From assembly GCF_023898315.1 (NCBI RefSeq), contig NC_064625.1, positions 102,038,269 through 102,102,268 on the forward strand: a stretch of DNA of 64,000 bases, written 5' to 3'. Of the stretch, positions 53,761-63,804 are shown one piece after another. The notes beneath the pieces are model-generated. The model had not been told where the DNA came from. It was given only the letters and a program-made list of their open reading frames with translations, and made no database searches. The stretch is from Schistocerca nitens (taxonomy: Eukaryota > Arthropoda > Insecta > Orthoptera > Acrididae). Both the position numbers and the translations under genes were made by a program. The stretch's first letter is position 1. The number at the start of each line of letters is the position of its first letter.

Positions 53761-54283
53761 GCCACCTTGGGAGAGGGTATGGAGAGTTGAAGAGGAGACC
53801 AGAATGCCACACGCGGTCACAGGCTCGTTCAAGGTCAAGGGACAGGAAGATAGCGGAGCGACGGGAATTAAGCTGTTCAGAGAGGAGATGAGTGAGGTGA
53901 AGGTCATCGGAAGAGAAGGACGGCCGAAAGCCACAGTGGGTAACGGGAAGGAGTCGGTGCTGGCAGAGATGCTGGTGGATGTGTCGGGTTAGGACCGAGG
54001 TAAGGCTGATGGGACGGTAGGAGGAGACTGCGGACGGCAGTTTACCGGGTTTAAGGAACATCAGGATACGCGAGGTTTTCCACAGGTTGGGGTCGTAGCC
54101 GGTGGACAGGACTACATTATAGAGCCTGGCCAGGATGGAGAGGAACGAGGCAGGAGCTTCACAAAGGTGGCGATAGGTGACACGATCGTGTGCAGGAGCG
54201 GTGTTGTGTTTCATGCGGAGTATAGCGAGGAGATCCTGTGTGGTGACAGGGACATTGAGTTCCGTGTGTGCAATGTTGTCCAA
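53738..54283 (-). pseudogene. Jockey-type reverse transcriptase, palm removed by deletion
   Basis: Open 181 codons: VPVTTQDLLAILRMKHNTAP, DPNLWKTSRILMFLKPGKLP, SSYRPISLTSVLTRHIHQHL, CGFRPSFSSDDLHLTHLLSE and FLSLDLERACDRVWHSGLL (first catalytic Asp block). Directly after it comes the far C-terminal PLPRWLPPAPPP region, which in copy 2 lies beyond the RT end. The FADD palm and thumb have therefore been deleted with the junction near 53790. Confidence 0.8.
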
Positions 54284-54424
54284 GAACTGGAAACCAGGGG
54301 CGAGGGGAGGGACAGAGGTGTCAGTTCGATGGCGGACATCCGGGAAGAGGGAGTAATCGAACTGGGGATCGTCGGGGATGGTAAAAAAATCGGAGAGGTA
54401 GGAGGCAAGTGATTGGCCTTCTTG

Positions 54425-55558
54425 TTCTCTCTTTTTTTTTTTTCTTTATTGTACTTTTAATCACCTCATACAAGGCGGGCTGGCAGCAGCTTAATACGCT
54501 GCTCTTCAGCCTTATGGGGTACAATAATATGATATAGGTGACACAGACAATACAAAAAAATGGCGGGCAAAGAAAGTAGTTACAAAAAACAAAAAACAAG
54601 AAGCCGTTCACGTTGGATGATAAAACCACTAACACTTGTTGACACGGCGCACAAAACACGGAGAACGATGGCTAAAATGGTTCAAATGGCTCTGAGCACT
54701 ATGGGACTCAACATCTTAGGTCATAAGTCCCCTAGAACTTAGAACTACTTAAACCTAACTAACCTAAGGACATCACACACACCCATGCCCGCGGCAGGAT
54801 TCGAACCTGCGACCGTAGCAGTCCAGCGGCACGGAGAACGGCGACGGCACATGTGAACAGTTGAGTTGTAACTGCACAAAACACAATACGAAGCACACAC
54901 ACTAGACACTGATGGCGATGATCTCTGGCGCGCGAATGTTCACTATGCGTGTGCGAGTCCGGGGACCTGCCAAGAGAGGAGGAGGAGGAAGGGGAGTGGG
55001 AGAGGGGGAGGGGAGAGCAGAGATGCCACGGGCAGGTGAGAAAGGGGGAGGGAGGAAGGGGGAGGGGAAGCCCGGGGGAAGAGGGGTGGAGGGAGGGGAC
55101 GGGGGAAAAGGAAAGAGAAGGGAAGGGAAGGGAAGAGAAGAGAGGGGGGGGAGGGTGCCTAAAGGAAAGGACACCGGAAGTGGGGGGTGGGGCAAGGTCG
55201 AAGTTGATAGGAGGGGTAGATGGAGGGGAGGAGGGCATCATCAGGGAGGGGGAGCTGGCGGAAGCCACCTTGGGAGAGGGTAAGGAGGGTGGACAGATGG
55301 AGACCGGGCGGGACGTGGGAATACAGGCGCGGCAGCGGGCGGGGGTGGGAGAGGATCTGGGAGACGAGCGGGTGAGGAGGGTCGAGTTTACGGGAGGTGT
55401 ACAGGATCCGTATCCTTTCAAGGAAAAGGAGGAGGTGGGGGAAGGGGATGAGATCATACAGGATCCGCGTGGGGGAGGGGAGACGGATGCGATAGGCGAG
55501 GCGCAGAGCATGGCGTTCAAGGATATGGAGGGATTTATAAAAGGAAGGGGGGGGCTTG
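54425..55558 (-). mobile_element. Jockey-type non-LTR, copy 2, 5'-truncated
   Basis: Reversed A-tail at 54428-54447, 3' UTR, a SINE inserted at 54668-54829, the purine-rich block, then the RT C-terminal domain at 55160-55560 (HILERHALRLAYRIRLPSPT; FLERIRILYTSRKLDPPHPL; LSQGGFRQLPLPDDALL). Tandem with copy 1 in the same orientation. Confidence 0.75.
54668..54829 (-). repeat. SINE (first family), 5'-truncated
   Basis: Target duplication cacggagaacg at 54657-54667 and 54830-54840. Ends at gtagcagtccagcgg, just past the B-box complement. Confidence 0.9.
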
Positions 55559-55759
55559 TTCTCTCTCTCATTACAGCTCCTTTTATACACGATTGTCATG
55601 CGACGTTTTGCTGTCCAACGCCATCTGTCGGACATTTTGTGCACTTTGTGTTTTTTTTTTTTTTTGTTCTAATAAAGCCCCATGTCATTCCTAGCATGTG
55701 TGTCAATTTTTACCTCTCTGTCTACATTATTCCGTGGTTTATGTTTTGATCACCCGGTA

Positions 55760-55972
55760 AAATACCGGTATCGGTCGTAGCCGACCGCTTTTTCCCATCA
55801 CTAGCTCGGGCAGTCGGCGCCCTCGGCCGAGCTCGGCCACCGCCGTGCTCCGTCGGCGGCTCTCGCCGTACTTCGGCGGTTTCCGGCTGGGCTCGGCGCG
55901 CGAGCGTTGCCCGTGCCGCGTCGCGCGGCAGCTGTCTCGCCGCGGCCAGTGCGCCTGCGACCGCCGGGCGCG
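55760..55972 (+). promoter_or_regulatory. 5' flank / probable 5' UTR of the receptor gene
   Basis: CpG- and GC-rich from about 55800 up to the ATG, ending gccgggcgcgATG with G at -3. It begins one base after the transposon's target site, so the native upstream sequence has been pushed 3.8 kb to the left. No TATA box or initiator can be defended. Confidence 0.45.
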
Positions 55973-56206
55973 ATGCACGCGGCGGCGCTGTGGGCGCGGC
56001 GCCTGGCGCCGACCGCCGGCGAGACGCTGCGCGCCTGGCTGCTGTCCGCGCTCGTCGTGCACGGCGCCGTCGCCGGCAACCCGGACGCCAAGCGCCTCTA
56101 CGACGACCTGCTCAGCTCCTACAACAAGCTCGTGCGGCCCGTCGTCAACACGTCCGACGTGCTGCGCGTCTGCATCAAGCTCAAGCTGTCGCAGCTCATC
56201 GACGTG
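55973..56206 (+). CDS. Nicotinic acetylcholine receptor alpha-type subunit, first coding exon
   Basis: The first 78 codons of a Cys-loop acetylcholine-gated cation channel subunit, which works in a pentamer at insect neuronal synapses. A signal peptide covers residues 1-34 or 35 (hydrophobic [15 protein letters not shown]). The mature N-terminus then has the invariant insect motif [20 protein letters not shown], an NTS glycosylation sequon at Asn59, and [11 protein letters not shown]. In the family the next residues are NLKNQ, encoded by exon 2. The exon stops with GTG then gtgagt, a consensus donor in phase 0. I chose the Met at 55973 because it precedes a proper signal peptide; the frame is open to an earlier Met 22 codons upstream. 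Closest by memory to insect alpha1/alpha3/alpha4-type and locust alpha-L1 subunits; the exact paralogue cannot be fixed from 78 residues. Codons are extremely GC-rich, unlike everything around it. Confidence 0.92.
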
Positions 56207-57309
56207 GTGAGTCCTCCTCCTCCATCCGCTACCCTCTCCCGTATCTCGGCCATTCGCACCTTTTCGTGGCTGGGATTCACAGTCGCAGAGAAAATTTAGG
56301 ACATCACGATCGCCTTCCACTGTAAATCTTTTCACCGTACTATAAAATCCACTACATCGGTACGGGCATTGCAACGCACAAGTTGTCCAAATGTGCTATT
56401 TATTTAATTCAAAATACGATATGTTTCTGGTACACATGAAGATGACCCATATGTCAGGTTCTTAAAATTATTGTGCCGTCAGTCATAGTAAAAAATTAGC
56501 AGCCAACGAACGTACATTGTCAGAAATGACTGTTATATGTATTGTGCAGGGTATTTTCTTCTTCTGCTTCCGCTCTTTGAGGCTTACGCACTTGTGCCCG
56601 TTCCGTCGTCTCTTTTCACCGCCACCTAAATCTGGGTCTCCCTATATCTGTTCTGCCGGCCAGACGTGGGGTACTATGTATTATTTTTTTCAATCTTTTC
56701 ATCAGTATCATAAATACGTAGTTCGTTTCAAATATTTTCATTTCTTATACGATCTTTTCAGGTAACACCTCCCACTTTCCTAAGAAATCTCATTTCTGCT
56801 GCTTCCAGTTTGTTTTATCACTTTTTTTTTTTTTTGGATTCATATCTCATTTCAATATAGCAATATAAGTGAAGCGATGGTCTTATAAAATTGTAGTTTT
56901 TCTTCCTTCCGTATTTTATTGTGGACTGTTTTGATTATCATTCTGCATATTCACTGGTATGTTAATTTCATTTCATATGTGCTTGCCATGTAGTAGCTTA
57001 CGTCGCATCCTAAAAATTTTAAGCGGGAACCTGCTCAAGTGGTGCATTATTTATTATCATCTTTGAGCGTATGGGGTATTTCTTATGAGGAGATAAGATT
57101 TTAGTTTCAACATACAGCATTAGTAATTCCTGGTCATGCTTACCAGTCTGTCGCAACACTGTTTTTTGATCGTCAGTCAGCTAGTAAACATAACTACGTG
57201 AGTGTTAAGAGATACCAGTAATTATTTACGTTGTAGCACACCATGCCATACCGTGGACGGAAAAAGGTTCATACAAGAGAAGGAAATAACCTTTTGAAAT
57301 GTGGTGCTA
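56207..57309 (+). other. Intron 1 of the receptor gene, first part
   Basis: Starts with the gtgagt donor. AT-rich beyond 56330, with no second exon recognised. The intron probably runs past the window end. Confidence 0.6.
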
Positions 57310-57625
57310 CATAATGATGCTAAAGATTAGATGGGTAGATCGAGTAACTAACAATGGTGCGCTGAATCGAATCCGGGAAGAAAAGAAATTTCTGAGAAGA
57401 AGAGATAAGAGACAGCCTGAGGCTTGGAGGAATACTCAGTTTCCTAATGGAGGGAGGCGTAGGAGGATAAAGATCGCAGAGGGACACAATGGGATGAACA
57501 CAGAAAGCAGATTCCAGTGGATATCGGTTTCAGTACTCACATGAATTCAAGAAATTTTGGACATGACAGTAGCATCGAGTGCTGCATGAAACCCCTCTTG
57601 GGACTGAACACAACAACAACACCAA
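57310..57625 (+). pseudogene. RTE 3' scrap with (AAC)n tail
   Basis: MLKIRWVDRVTNNGALNRIR, then a decayed stretch and the ending tgaaacccctcttgggactg and aacacaacaacaacacc. The same C-terminal domain as at 43570 and 51215, with a large deletion or replacement in the middle. Confidence 0.75.
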
Positions 57626-59017
57626 CATACCATTATACATTTGACAGCGCTTGTTTCCTGATTTATTTTTTTACTATGCCTAGTGATGTAAACTTGGTAA
57701 TGGGATCATGTCTTCCCGAAGCTTGTTGCTTTGAATTAAATAAATCACACGTTCGGACGTATGCTGCGTCAGATCCTTGGTACAGGTATGTTGTGCACTG
57801 TCTTCACAACAGAAAAAAAAGCACTACAGTGATTGCAGAGGTGTGGCTGTTACCAACCGGAGTACTGAGAAAATTATGCTCCAGCACATGTTAAAATTTT
57901 AAAAGTAGATAACATATATGTACTTCACCATCATGTCCATGGCGTAATTATTTAACTGGAAGACTGCGCCGATATAAAGTAAGAACGAGATTATGTACTT
58001 CATTAAAATGACGTAAATTACGCTCACCGTTATCGTTGTCATCTTTTGTGCATGTAACTCTTGAGCTGCTACGCACAGTTCAATGGCATTTGAAGCTGTT
58101 AGCGCTGAGAACATGATAAAATGTTATACTCTTCTTTGATAAGGGAACCTGTCCGTTATGTTCATGAAGTTGATGCTCGCCGCTTTGATCACAGACTAAC
58201 GTTGCTACATCATATAGCGACTTTGAATCTCACCTCTGGCGTGGACGCCGGCATTGAATTTTCTGTTTCTTTATGCGCCCTGTACAGATAAAGAAACAAA
58301 TAGTAAAAACGCACACATCCGTGTTCTGGATGCGTGCTAATGGAAACTGTAATCTAAATACGCTGCAGCCCAGACTACGGAAAACACTCTTCACTCTGCA
58401 GTGGAGTGCGCCCTGCTGTATCACTCCCACAGTGTTCATCTGTGGAACAGCGAGTACGTAAGAATTTGTTTATTATATATTTCAGGTTCAGGTCACACAA
58501 ATCGCGTCGTTGCCAACTTCGATTCATTACCAAGTCATCGTCGTGTGATCTCAATACATTACATCGTAGCTCGTCAACTGAAATTGCCAGTCGACCCGTC
58601 GAGAGCAATTTTCTATCGGTATACTGTGAGTTCTTACGCCTACATTCGTACACCACTACGACAGTAGTACTTCGTAAATAATTACATATTTAAATAAAAG
58701 ACGTACAAGTTGCGACTTAGCTTCTGAAAGTGGCACATCGCCGTGATCAGCTGATCGTGTGAATTTAAAGACTGTAATCGTAATAGAGCAAAAATGGAAA
58801 ATGGAATTTTCTGTTAGTAAATTTGTGGCTAACACACCTGGTATGACAAAACTTATCGTTTACAATTTTTTTTCACAAGATGGTCACTCTGTGATTGTCA
58901 CAGCGAAAGAGTTACGTACATCTCCTCCTACCGCATTTCCATGCATATTTTGTACCTACAAAATTAGTGTTTATAATGTGCACCAAAATACTCGTTGTAG
59001 CTTTTCCTGTTGTTTAA
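57626..59017. other. Unassigned intronic DNA
   Basis: ORFs of 60-125 codons (for example 57517-57894 and 58401-58667) show no known motif or flanking splice sites that would make them exons. Confidence 0.4.
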
Positions 59018-59864
59018 ATGCGAACAAGAGGTGACCGAGACGTGTAACCAATGGCACCCCATACCATCACGCCGGGTGATACACCAGTATGGCGATGACG
59101 AATACACGCTTCCAATGTGCGTTCACCGCGATGTCGCAAAACACGGATGCGACCATCACGAAGCTGTAAACAAAACCTGGATTCATCCGAAAAAAACGAC
59201 GTTTTGCCATTCGCGCACAGAGGTTCGTCGTTGAGTACTCCTGTCTGTGATGCAGGGTCAAGGGTAACCGCAGCCATGGTCTCCGAGCTGATAGTCCATG
59301 CTGTTGCATACGTCGTCGAACTGTTCGTGCAGATGGTTGTTGTCTGTTGACTCAGGGATCGAGACGTGGCTGCACGATCCGTTACAGCCATGCGGATAAG
59401 ATGCCTGTCATCTCGACTTCTAATGATACGAGGCCGTTAGGATCCAGCACGGCGTTCCGTGTTACCTTCCTGAACCCACCGATTCCATATTCTGTTAACA
59501 GTCATTGGATCTCTTTACCTACGCGAGCAGCAATGTCGCGATACGATAAACCGCAATCGCGGTAGGCTACAATCCGACCTTTACCAAAGTCTGAAACGTG
59601 ATGGTACGCATTTGTTCTCGTTACACGAGGCATCACAACAACGTTTCACCAGGCAACGCCGGTCAACTGCTTTTTGTGTATGAGAAATCGGTTGGAAACT
59701 TTCCTCATGTCAGCACGTTGTAGGTGTCGCCATCGGCGCCAACCTTGTGTGAATGCTCTGAAAAGCTAATCATTTGCAAATCACAGCATCTTCTTCTTGT
59801 CGGTTAAATTTCGCGTCTGTAGCACGTCATGTTCGTGGTGTAGCTATTTTAATGGCCATTAGTG
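59018..59864 (-). pseudogene. Tc1 element, family T1, 3'-truncated
   Basis: Right inverted repeat ends at 59864 (cactaatggccattaaaata reversed) before TA. Minus strand: HTH (YCGLSYRDIAA-like; NRIWNRWVQ) and core SFFSDESRFCLQLRDGRIRV, then MVWGAIGYTSRSPLVRI, where it stops at 59018. The second Asp and the Glu are gone. Several frameshifts. Confidence 0.85.
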
Positions 59865-60189
59865 TAAATTACCATCGTCTAGGAAAGATTTGGTGGCTGT
59901 ACCGTTCTGAAAAGGGACACATGAGTTCTTTCGCGCAAATTTCCAAGTAAAATGATTAATTATACACCGGTGTTTCAAGAAATTGTTACCTTTTGTACTT
60001 TTAAATTTGGCAAAAACGTTTGAGTAAATTGGAAGTGTAAGAACCCTTTTATCTTGGCACAGTTAAAAATGCTATTATTAAGCAAAATCTCGTACGCGAT
60101 CATGTACTTCATGGTCCATTGTCGACTTCAATAACTGTCCTTCACGGTAAATGATAACAGCCAAACAGTAGCAGGATAAATATTTATTG

Positions 60190-60240
60190 AAATCCTTGAC
60201 CACGGTTTCGGTATATCTAAGTATACCTTCATCAGAAGTA
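60190..60240 (-). ncRNA. Hammerhead ribozyme motif
   Basis: Minus strand: CTGATGA (60235-60229), one extra A, a 6 bp stem II GGTATA/TATACC with a 6-base loop, GAAA (60209-60206), a short stem III ACC-GT-GGT, and the predicted cleavage-site C at 60198. Stem I starts TT/AA, C/G on both sides. All conserved core bases are present; the extra A before stem II is the one departure. A tiny stem III is usual for Penelope hammerheads, which act best as dimers. Confidence 0.6.
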
Positions 60241-60510
60241 AAATACACCTGAACAGGAAGACACCTTAATTAGCAAAAACTTAGCATCGGAACAGAGAAA
60301 GAAGAAACACTATAGCTTAAGAAACTGTAAAATTACCAGAGTATTACAAGCATAAAAACTTTTAGTCACTTACTAAAATCACATCCTGCAGTTGTGATAC
60401 ATAAAACAATCGTGCCAAAGGCGTCGTCAGTAGTTAAAACATCATCTCCATTTATACAACATAATTATGGGCAGAGGGTCAATGCGAACACGGCATATCA
60501 TCAGTACTTA

Positions 60511-61467
60511 CAAGGGAACCTCCCCATCGCACCCCCCTCAGATTTAGTTATAAGTAGGCACAGTGGATAGGCCTTGAAAAACTGAACACAGATCAATCGA
60601 GAAAACAGGAAGAAGTTGTATGGAACTATGAAAAAAACAAGCAAAATATACAAACTGAGTAGTCCATGTGCACGATAGGCAACATCTAGGATAGTCTGAA
60701 CTCAGGAGCGCCGTGGTCCCGTGGTTAGCGTGAGCAGCTGCGGAGCGAGAGATCCTTGGTTCAAGTCTTCCCTCGAGTGAAAAGTTTAATTTTTTTTTTA
60801 TTTTCGCAAAGTTATGATCTGTCCGTTCGTTCATTGACGTCTCTGCTCACATTAATAAGTTTAGTATCTGTGTTTTTCGACCGCACCGCAAAACTTTGCG
60901 ATTATTAGACGAAAGGACGTGCCTCTCCAATGGGAACCGAAAACATTTGATCGCAAGGTCATAGGTCAACCGATTCCTCCACAGGAAAACACGTCTGATA
61001 TATTCTATACGACACTGGTGACGGCATGTGCGTCACATGTCAGGAATATGTTGTCGACCCATCTAACTTGTACACTTGGCGAATGGGTAAAAAGATTCTT
61101 CTCCCTTGCCCGATTTAGGTTTTCTTGTGGATGTGATAATCACTCCCAAAAGACGAACAGATAATAATTATCTGAAAATAAAAAAATTAAAATTTTCACT
61201 CGAGGGAAGACTTAGGCCAAGGACCTCTCGTTCTGCAGCTGCTCACGCTAACCACGGGACCACGGCGCTCCTGAGCTCACGCTATCCTAGATGTTGCCTA
61301 TCGTGCACATGGACTATTCAGTCTCCATATTTTGCTTATTTTTATCATAGTTCCACACAACCTCTTCCTGTTTTCTCGATTGATCTGTGTTCAGTTTTTC
61401 AAGGCCTATCCACTGTGCCTACTTATTATTAAATCTGAGGGGGGGGTGCGATGGGGAGGTTCTCTTG
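60511..61467. mobile_element. 957 bp foldback DNA element, TTA target duplication
   Basis: Ends caagggaacctccccatcgc and, reversed, caagagaacctccccatcgc, flanked by TTA at 60508-60510 and 61468-61470. Arms of about 320 bp (60511-60830 and 61150-61467) are near-perfect inverted repeats. Each includes a tRNA-like stretch (gtggtcccgtggttagcgtg ... ttggttcaagtc). No transposase. A 3 bp TTA duplication would fit PIF/Harbinger-type mobilisation. Confidence 0.8.
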
Positions 61468-62094
61468 TTAGCCTGTGAACTAGGGTGAAGAGGGTGTGGA
61501 AGCCCTAGGGCAGACAGTTTCGCCGAGAGAGGGCACTTGTGGTATGTGCGAGACACTCGCGCACATTAAAACCCACCGATACCTACACATGCGCATCAAA
61601 ATTATTAAAAGCTGTGCTAATTCAAACCTTCTGTCTTAATAAAGAAAACACATCAGAACCATTTAAAAACATCTACGTAAAATAGAAAATATGAAACCAA
61701 TTTACCTGTGTCCTAGAGTGAAGCAGATGAAGCTTGCGCTACGGAACACATCTAACACGACAGGGCACTAGTGTTATGCGCGAGAATCTCGCGTAAATTA
61801 AAAGGTAAAATACATACTAGCGAAAGCAGCGAAAATGTTAAAGTAAAACGAAACCATCTGTGGTTGTGAATAAAAACATAACAGTCATTTAAGCACACAT
61901 ACACATCGAAAGCCACAAACAGCAAACATCAAAAATACGTAGAATCCCAACAAGACAGAAAAAGCGCATCTCACCAGCATCAACAGGCAAGAAAACTAAC
62001 TTCTAGTTAGACAGACAGACAGTTACATTAGAGCAAGGAGGGGGTCTGAAAAAATTAAAAAAATTTTTGTTTCTAAGCTGCACGTGTTCATTAA

Positions 62095-63527
62095 GGGGCT
62101 CCGGAACGCCCTATACTTGCAATGTTAAAATAACGCTTATAAATTACATCTTTCCTCACAAAGTATTTGAGGTAGGAAGTTGAACTTTTTACAGATTATT
62201 TATTGGAATATGGGCTACAACTTAACACAGGGATTTTACAAAATTTTAGTTCAGTTATTAAAGATGATTTTTTTCCATTGTAATGAAAATTCACAACATT
62301 TTTATGCAATTTTTTATTTATATATTCAAAAATATACAGTTTTTTGGAAAAAGGCTGTGTTAAATTATGCAGAAGGTACTGTGTAACATTTACTGAAAGT
62401 TTGAAACAAATATGTTTGGAAGATCCTTAGAAAACATGTAATTAGTATGAGAAAATAAAAGTTTTGGGAATCGAGCGACAAAGATTGGATTAACTTTTTA
62501 GTGCATTCCAGGTCCATAGGATGGATTATCTCCATCCTCTGCAAACTCCGCCTCCAGCTTCCTCTTGTTCCTCCTCCTATTTACTCTTGCTTATATTTCT
62601 AGACTCTTTACAGCCCTGTCTGCAGCCCGAAGGCGATCCTTGTCTAAAGCAAGCATCGCTCGTACCATGTTAGAACCTATCTTCATTCCCATATTTCTAA
62701 ATACCTTGCACCTTTCAATGTTGCCATCATTGAAAGTCGCAACAGTATCATACACACCAAAGTGAAGTGTTTCTATTCCAACAAATACAGTCTTGGGGAC
62801 TCTCGACCATATAACACTATTTACACTTTCATTGGGGTTTTGAGTTTTTCCGTGAATACACTTTTTCAACTGTTCAGGTGCTGCTAAGTCTCTGAAAATA
62901 GGTTTTATCACCTCCATTATTGCATGAGGCAGACTATGCTTATGAGTGTACACTTCACCAGTTAGTAATCCTTTGTTATTTTTACACCAACTGTCTTCTT
63001 TGGGACACAAGCTATGTTGGGGATTTTCATCGTCTTTATTGTTTACAGTAATAACACATACCTTTGGCTTTCCAACATTTCTCCTTTTCTTAAAAGCCTT
63101 CAGAGGATTTCTAATAACTTTACTTTTACTCATTATTATACTTCAACAAAACAGAGACTCAAGAAACAGAATTAATTACGAATATTTTCGAGATAACGAC
63201 AGAGTAAATAAACATGAAACAATCGACAATCACACCAGCGAAATATATTGAACCATCACAGGTTAGCCACAACACATACTTTATCTCACATCACTAAAAT
63301 GTACCTGATGAACACGGACGTTAATAATAACACCATTTGACAGCAGTTTAACAGCGCCACAGTGGGTCACGCCCATGTAGAACACATTTCAAAAAAAATT
63401 TAAAAATAGTTGTAGTCTTCGGAATTGAATAAATTATATATCTATTAAAAGGTAATAGTCTGCAGATTCAGAAAACGCAAAAAGTAAAAATTGAACTTTT
63501 CATGATTTTGAGCCTTTCCGGAGCCCC
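62095..63527 (-). mobile_element. TTAA-flanked Kolobok-like element, copy B (1433 bp)
   Basis: TTAA at 62091-62094 and 63528-63531. Same ends as copy A (ggggctccggaacgcc left; ggggctccggaaaggc reversed at right). Almost identical to 18619-20058 throughout. Confidence 0.92.
62498..63133 (-). pseudogene. C-terminal half of Kolobok-like transposase, nonsense mutant
   Basis: Matches 19025-19663 from MSKSKVIRNPLKAF onward. A CAA to TAA change after AVKSLEI stops it at codon 181, losing the basic/acidic tail. A one-codon deletion reads CPKEDSW for CPKEEDSW. The box reads GKTQNPNESVNSVIWSR, closer to the family consensus than copy A. Confidence 0.85.
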
Positions 63528-63804
63528 TTAAGAATAAAACCATCTTTGAGGCATGCTTGAAAATCTGTAATTCTTCGAGCAGGTCCAGTTTGTAACCCTT
63601 ACTCGCTTCGTGAAGCAATTCTACGTCATCCAGTTTACGTGGCGTATGCTGTAAGAGCCATAGATGTTAAGCAAACGTGGAATTATATACGTTTTCCCCA
63701 TTTTTACCTAGCATGTGTTCTTTATACCTTGCTTTAATAGGTCTACCTGTCTGTCCACACCCTCTTCACGCTAGTTTACAGGGGAACTACTAATGCTAGG
63801 TGTG

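Larger units (their letters stand above)
53134..54424 (-). mobile_element. Jockey-type non-LTR, copy 1, internally deleted
   Basis: A poly-T start (53134-53155, the reversed A-tail), then a 3' UTR whose start (gtgggctggcaggagcatat; actgctcttcagcct) recurs at 54475-54515. The purine-rich ORF end and an RT fragment follow. With copy 2 it is flanked by the duplication ttctctctc (53125-53133 and 55559-55567). Confidence 0.75.
51950..55757 (-). mobile_element. DD41D-type element (3.8 kb including insertions)
   Basis: TA at 51948-51949 and 55758-55759. Ends ccgggtgatcaaaaagtcag and, reversed, ccgggtgatcaaaacataaa. Similarity extends about 130 bp inward (gtagatagagaggtac; aatgtccgacagatggcg). Without the retroelements at 53134-55567 it would be about 1.4 kb. 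Its right end lies 215 bp from the ATG of the receptor exon. Confidence 0.9.
62020..63790 (-). pseudogene. Penelope GIY-YIG endonuclease, split by a TTAA element
   Basis: Upstream piece (63790-63532): a damaged CKLACEEG-like start, GCGQTGRPIKARYKEHM, LGKNGENVYNSTFA, a stop, HLWLLQHTPRKLDD, VELLHEASKGYKLDLLEELQ and IFKHASKMVLF. Downstream piece (62094-62020) continues LMNTCSLETKIFLIFSDP and LLALM to a stop. Removing 62095-63531 restores the frame. Target-nicking nuclease of the retroelement; the reverse transcriptase is not in the window. Confidence 0.75.

Noticed and set aside
53395-53891. Gly/Arg-rich plus-strand ORFs
   Set aside because: They are translations of the purine-rich repeat opposite to the Jockey ORF2; composition artefacts.
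54912-55749. Gly/Glu-rich plus-strand ORFs of up to 266 codons
   Set aside because: Same purine-rich low-complexity sequence in copy 2 of the Jockey element. The coding sense is the minus strand.
55739-56374. 211-codon minus-strand ORF across the receptor exon
   Set aside because: It is the antisense of a very GC-rich exon, where stop codons are rare by composition. It has no domain, and the plus strand carries the nicotinic receptor sequence with a splice donor.
58401-58667. Possible second receptor exon
   Set aside because: The translation contains none of the expected NLKNQ or WxxYKL ligand-binding sequence of nicotinic subunits.
60544-61432. Two similar ~100-codon ORFs on opposite strands
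   Set aside because: They are the same sequence read from the two arms of the foldback element, with no recognisable domain or codon bias.
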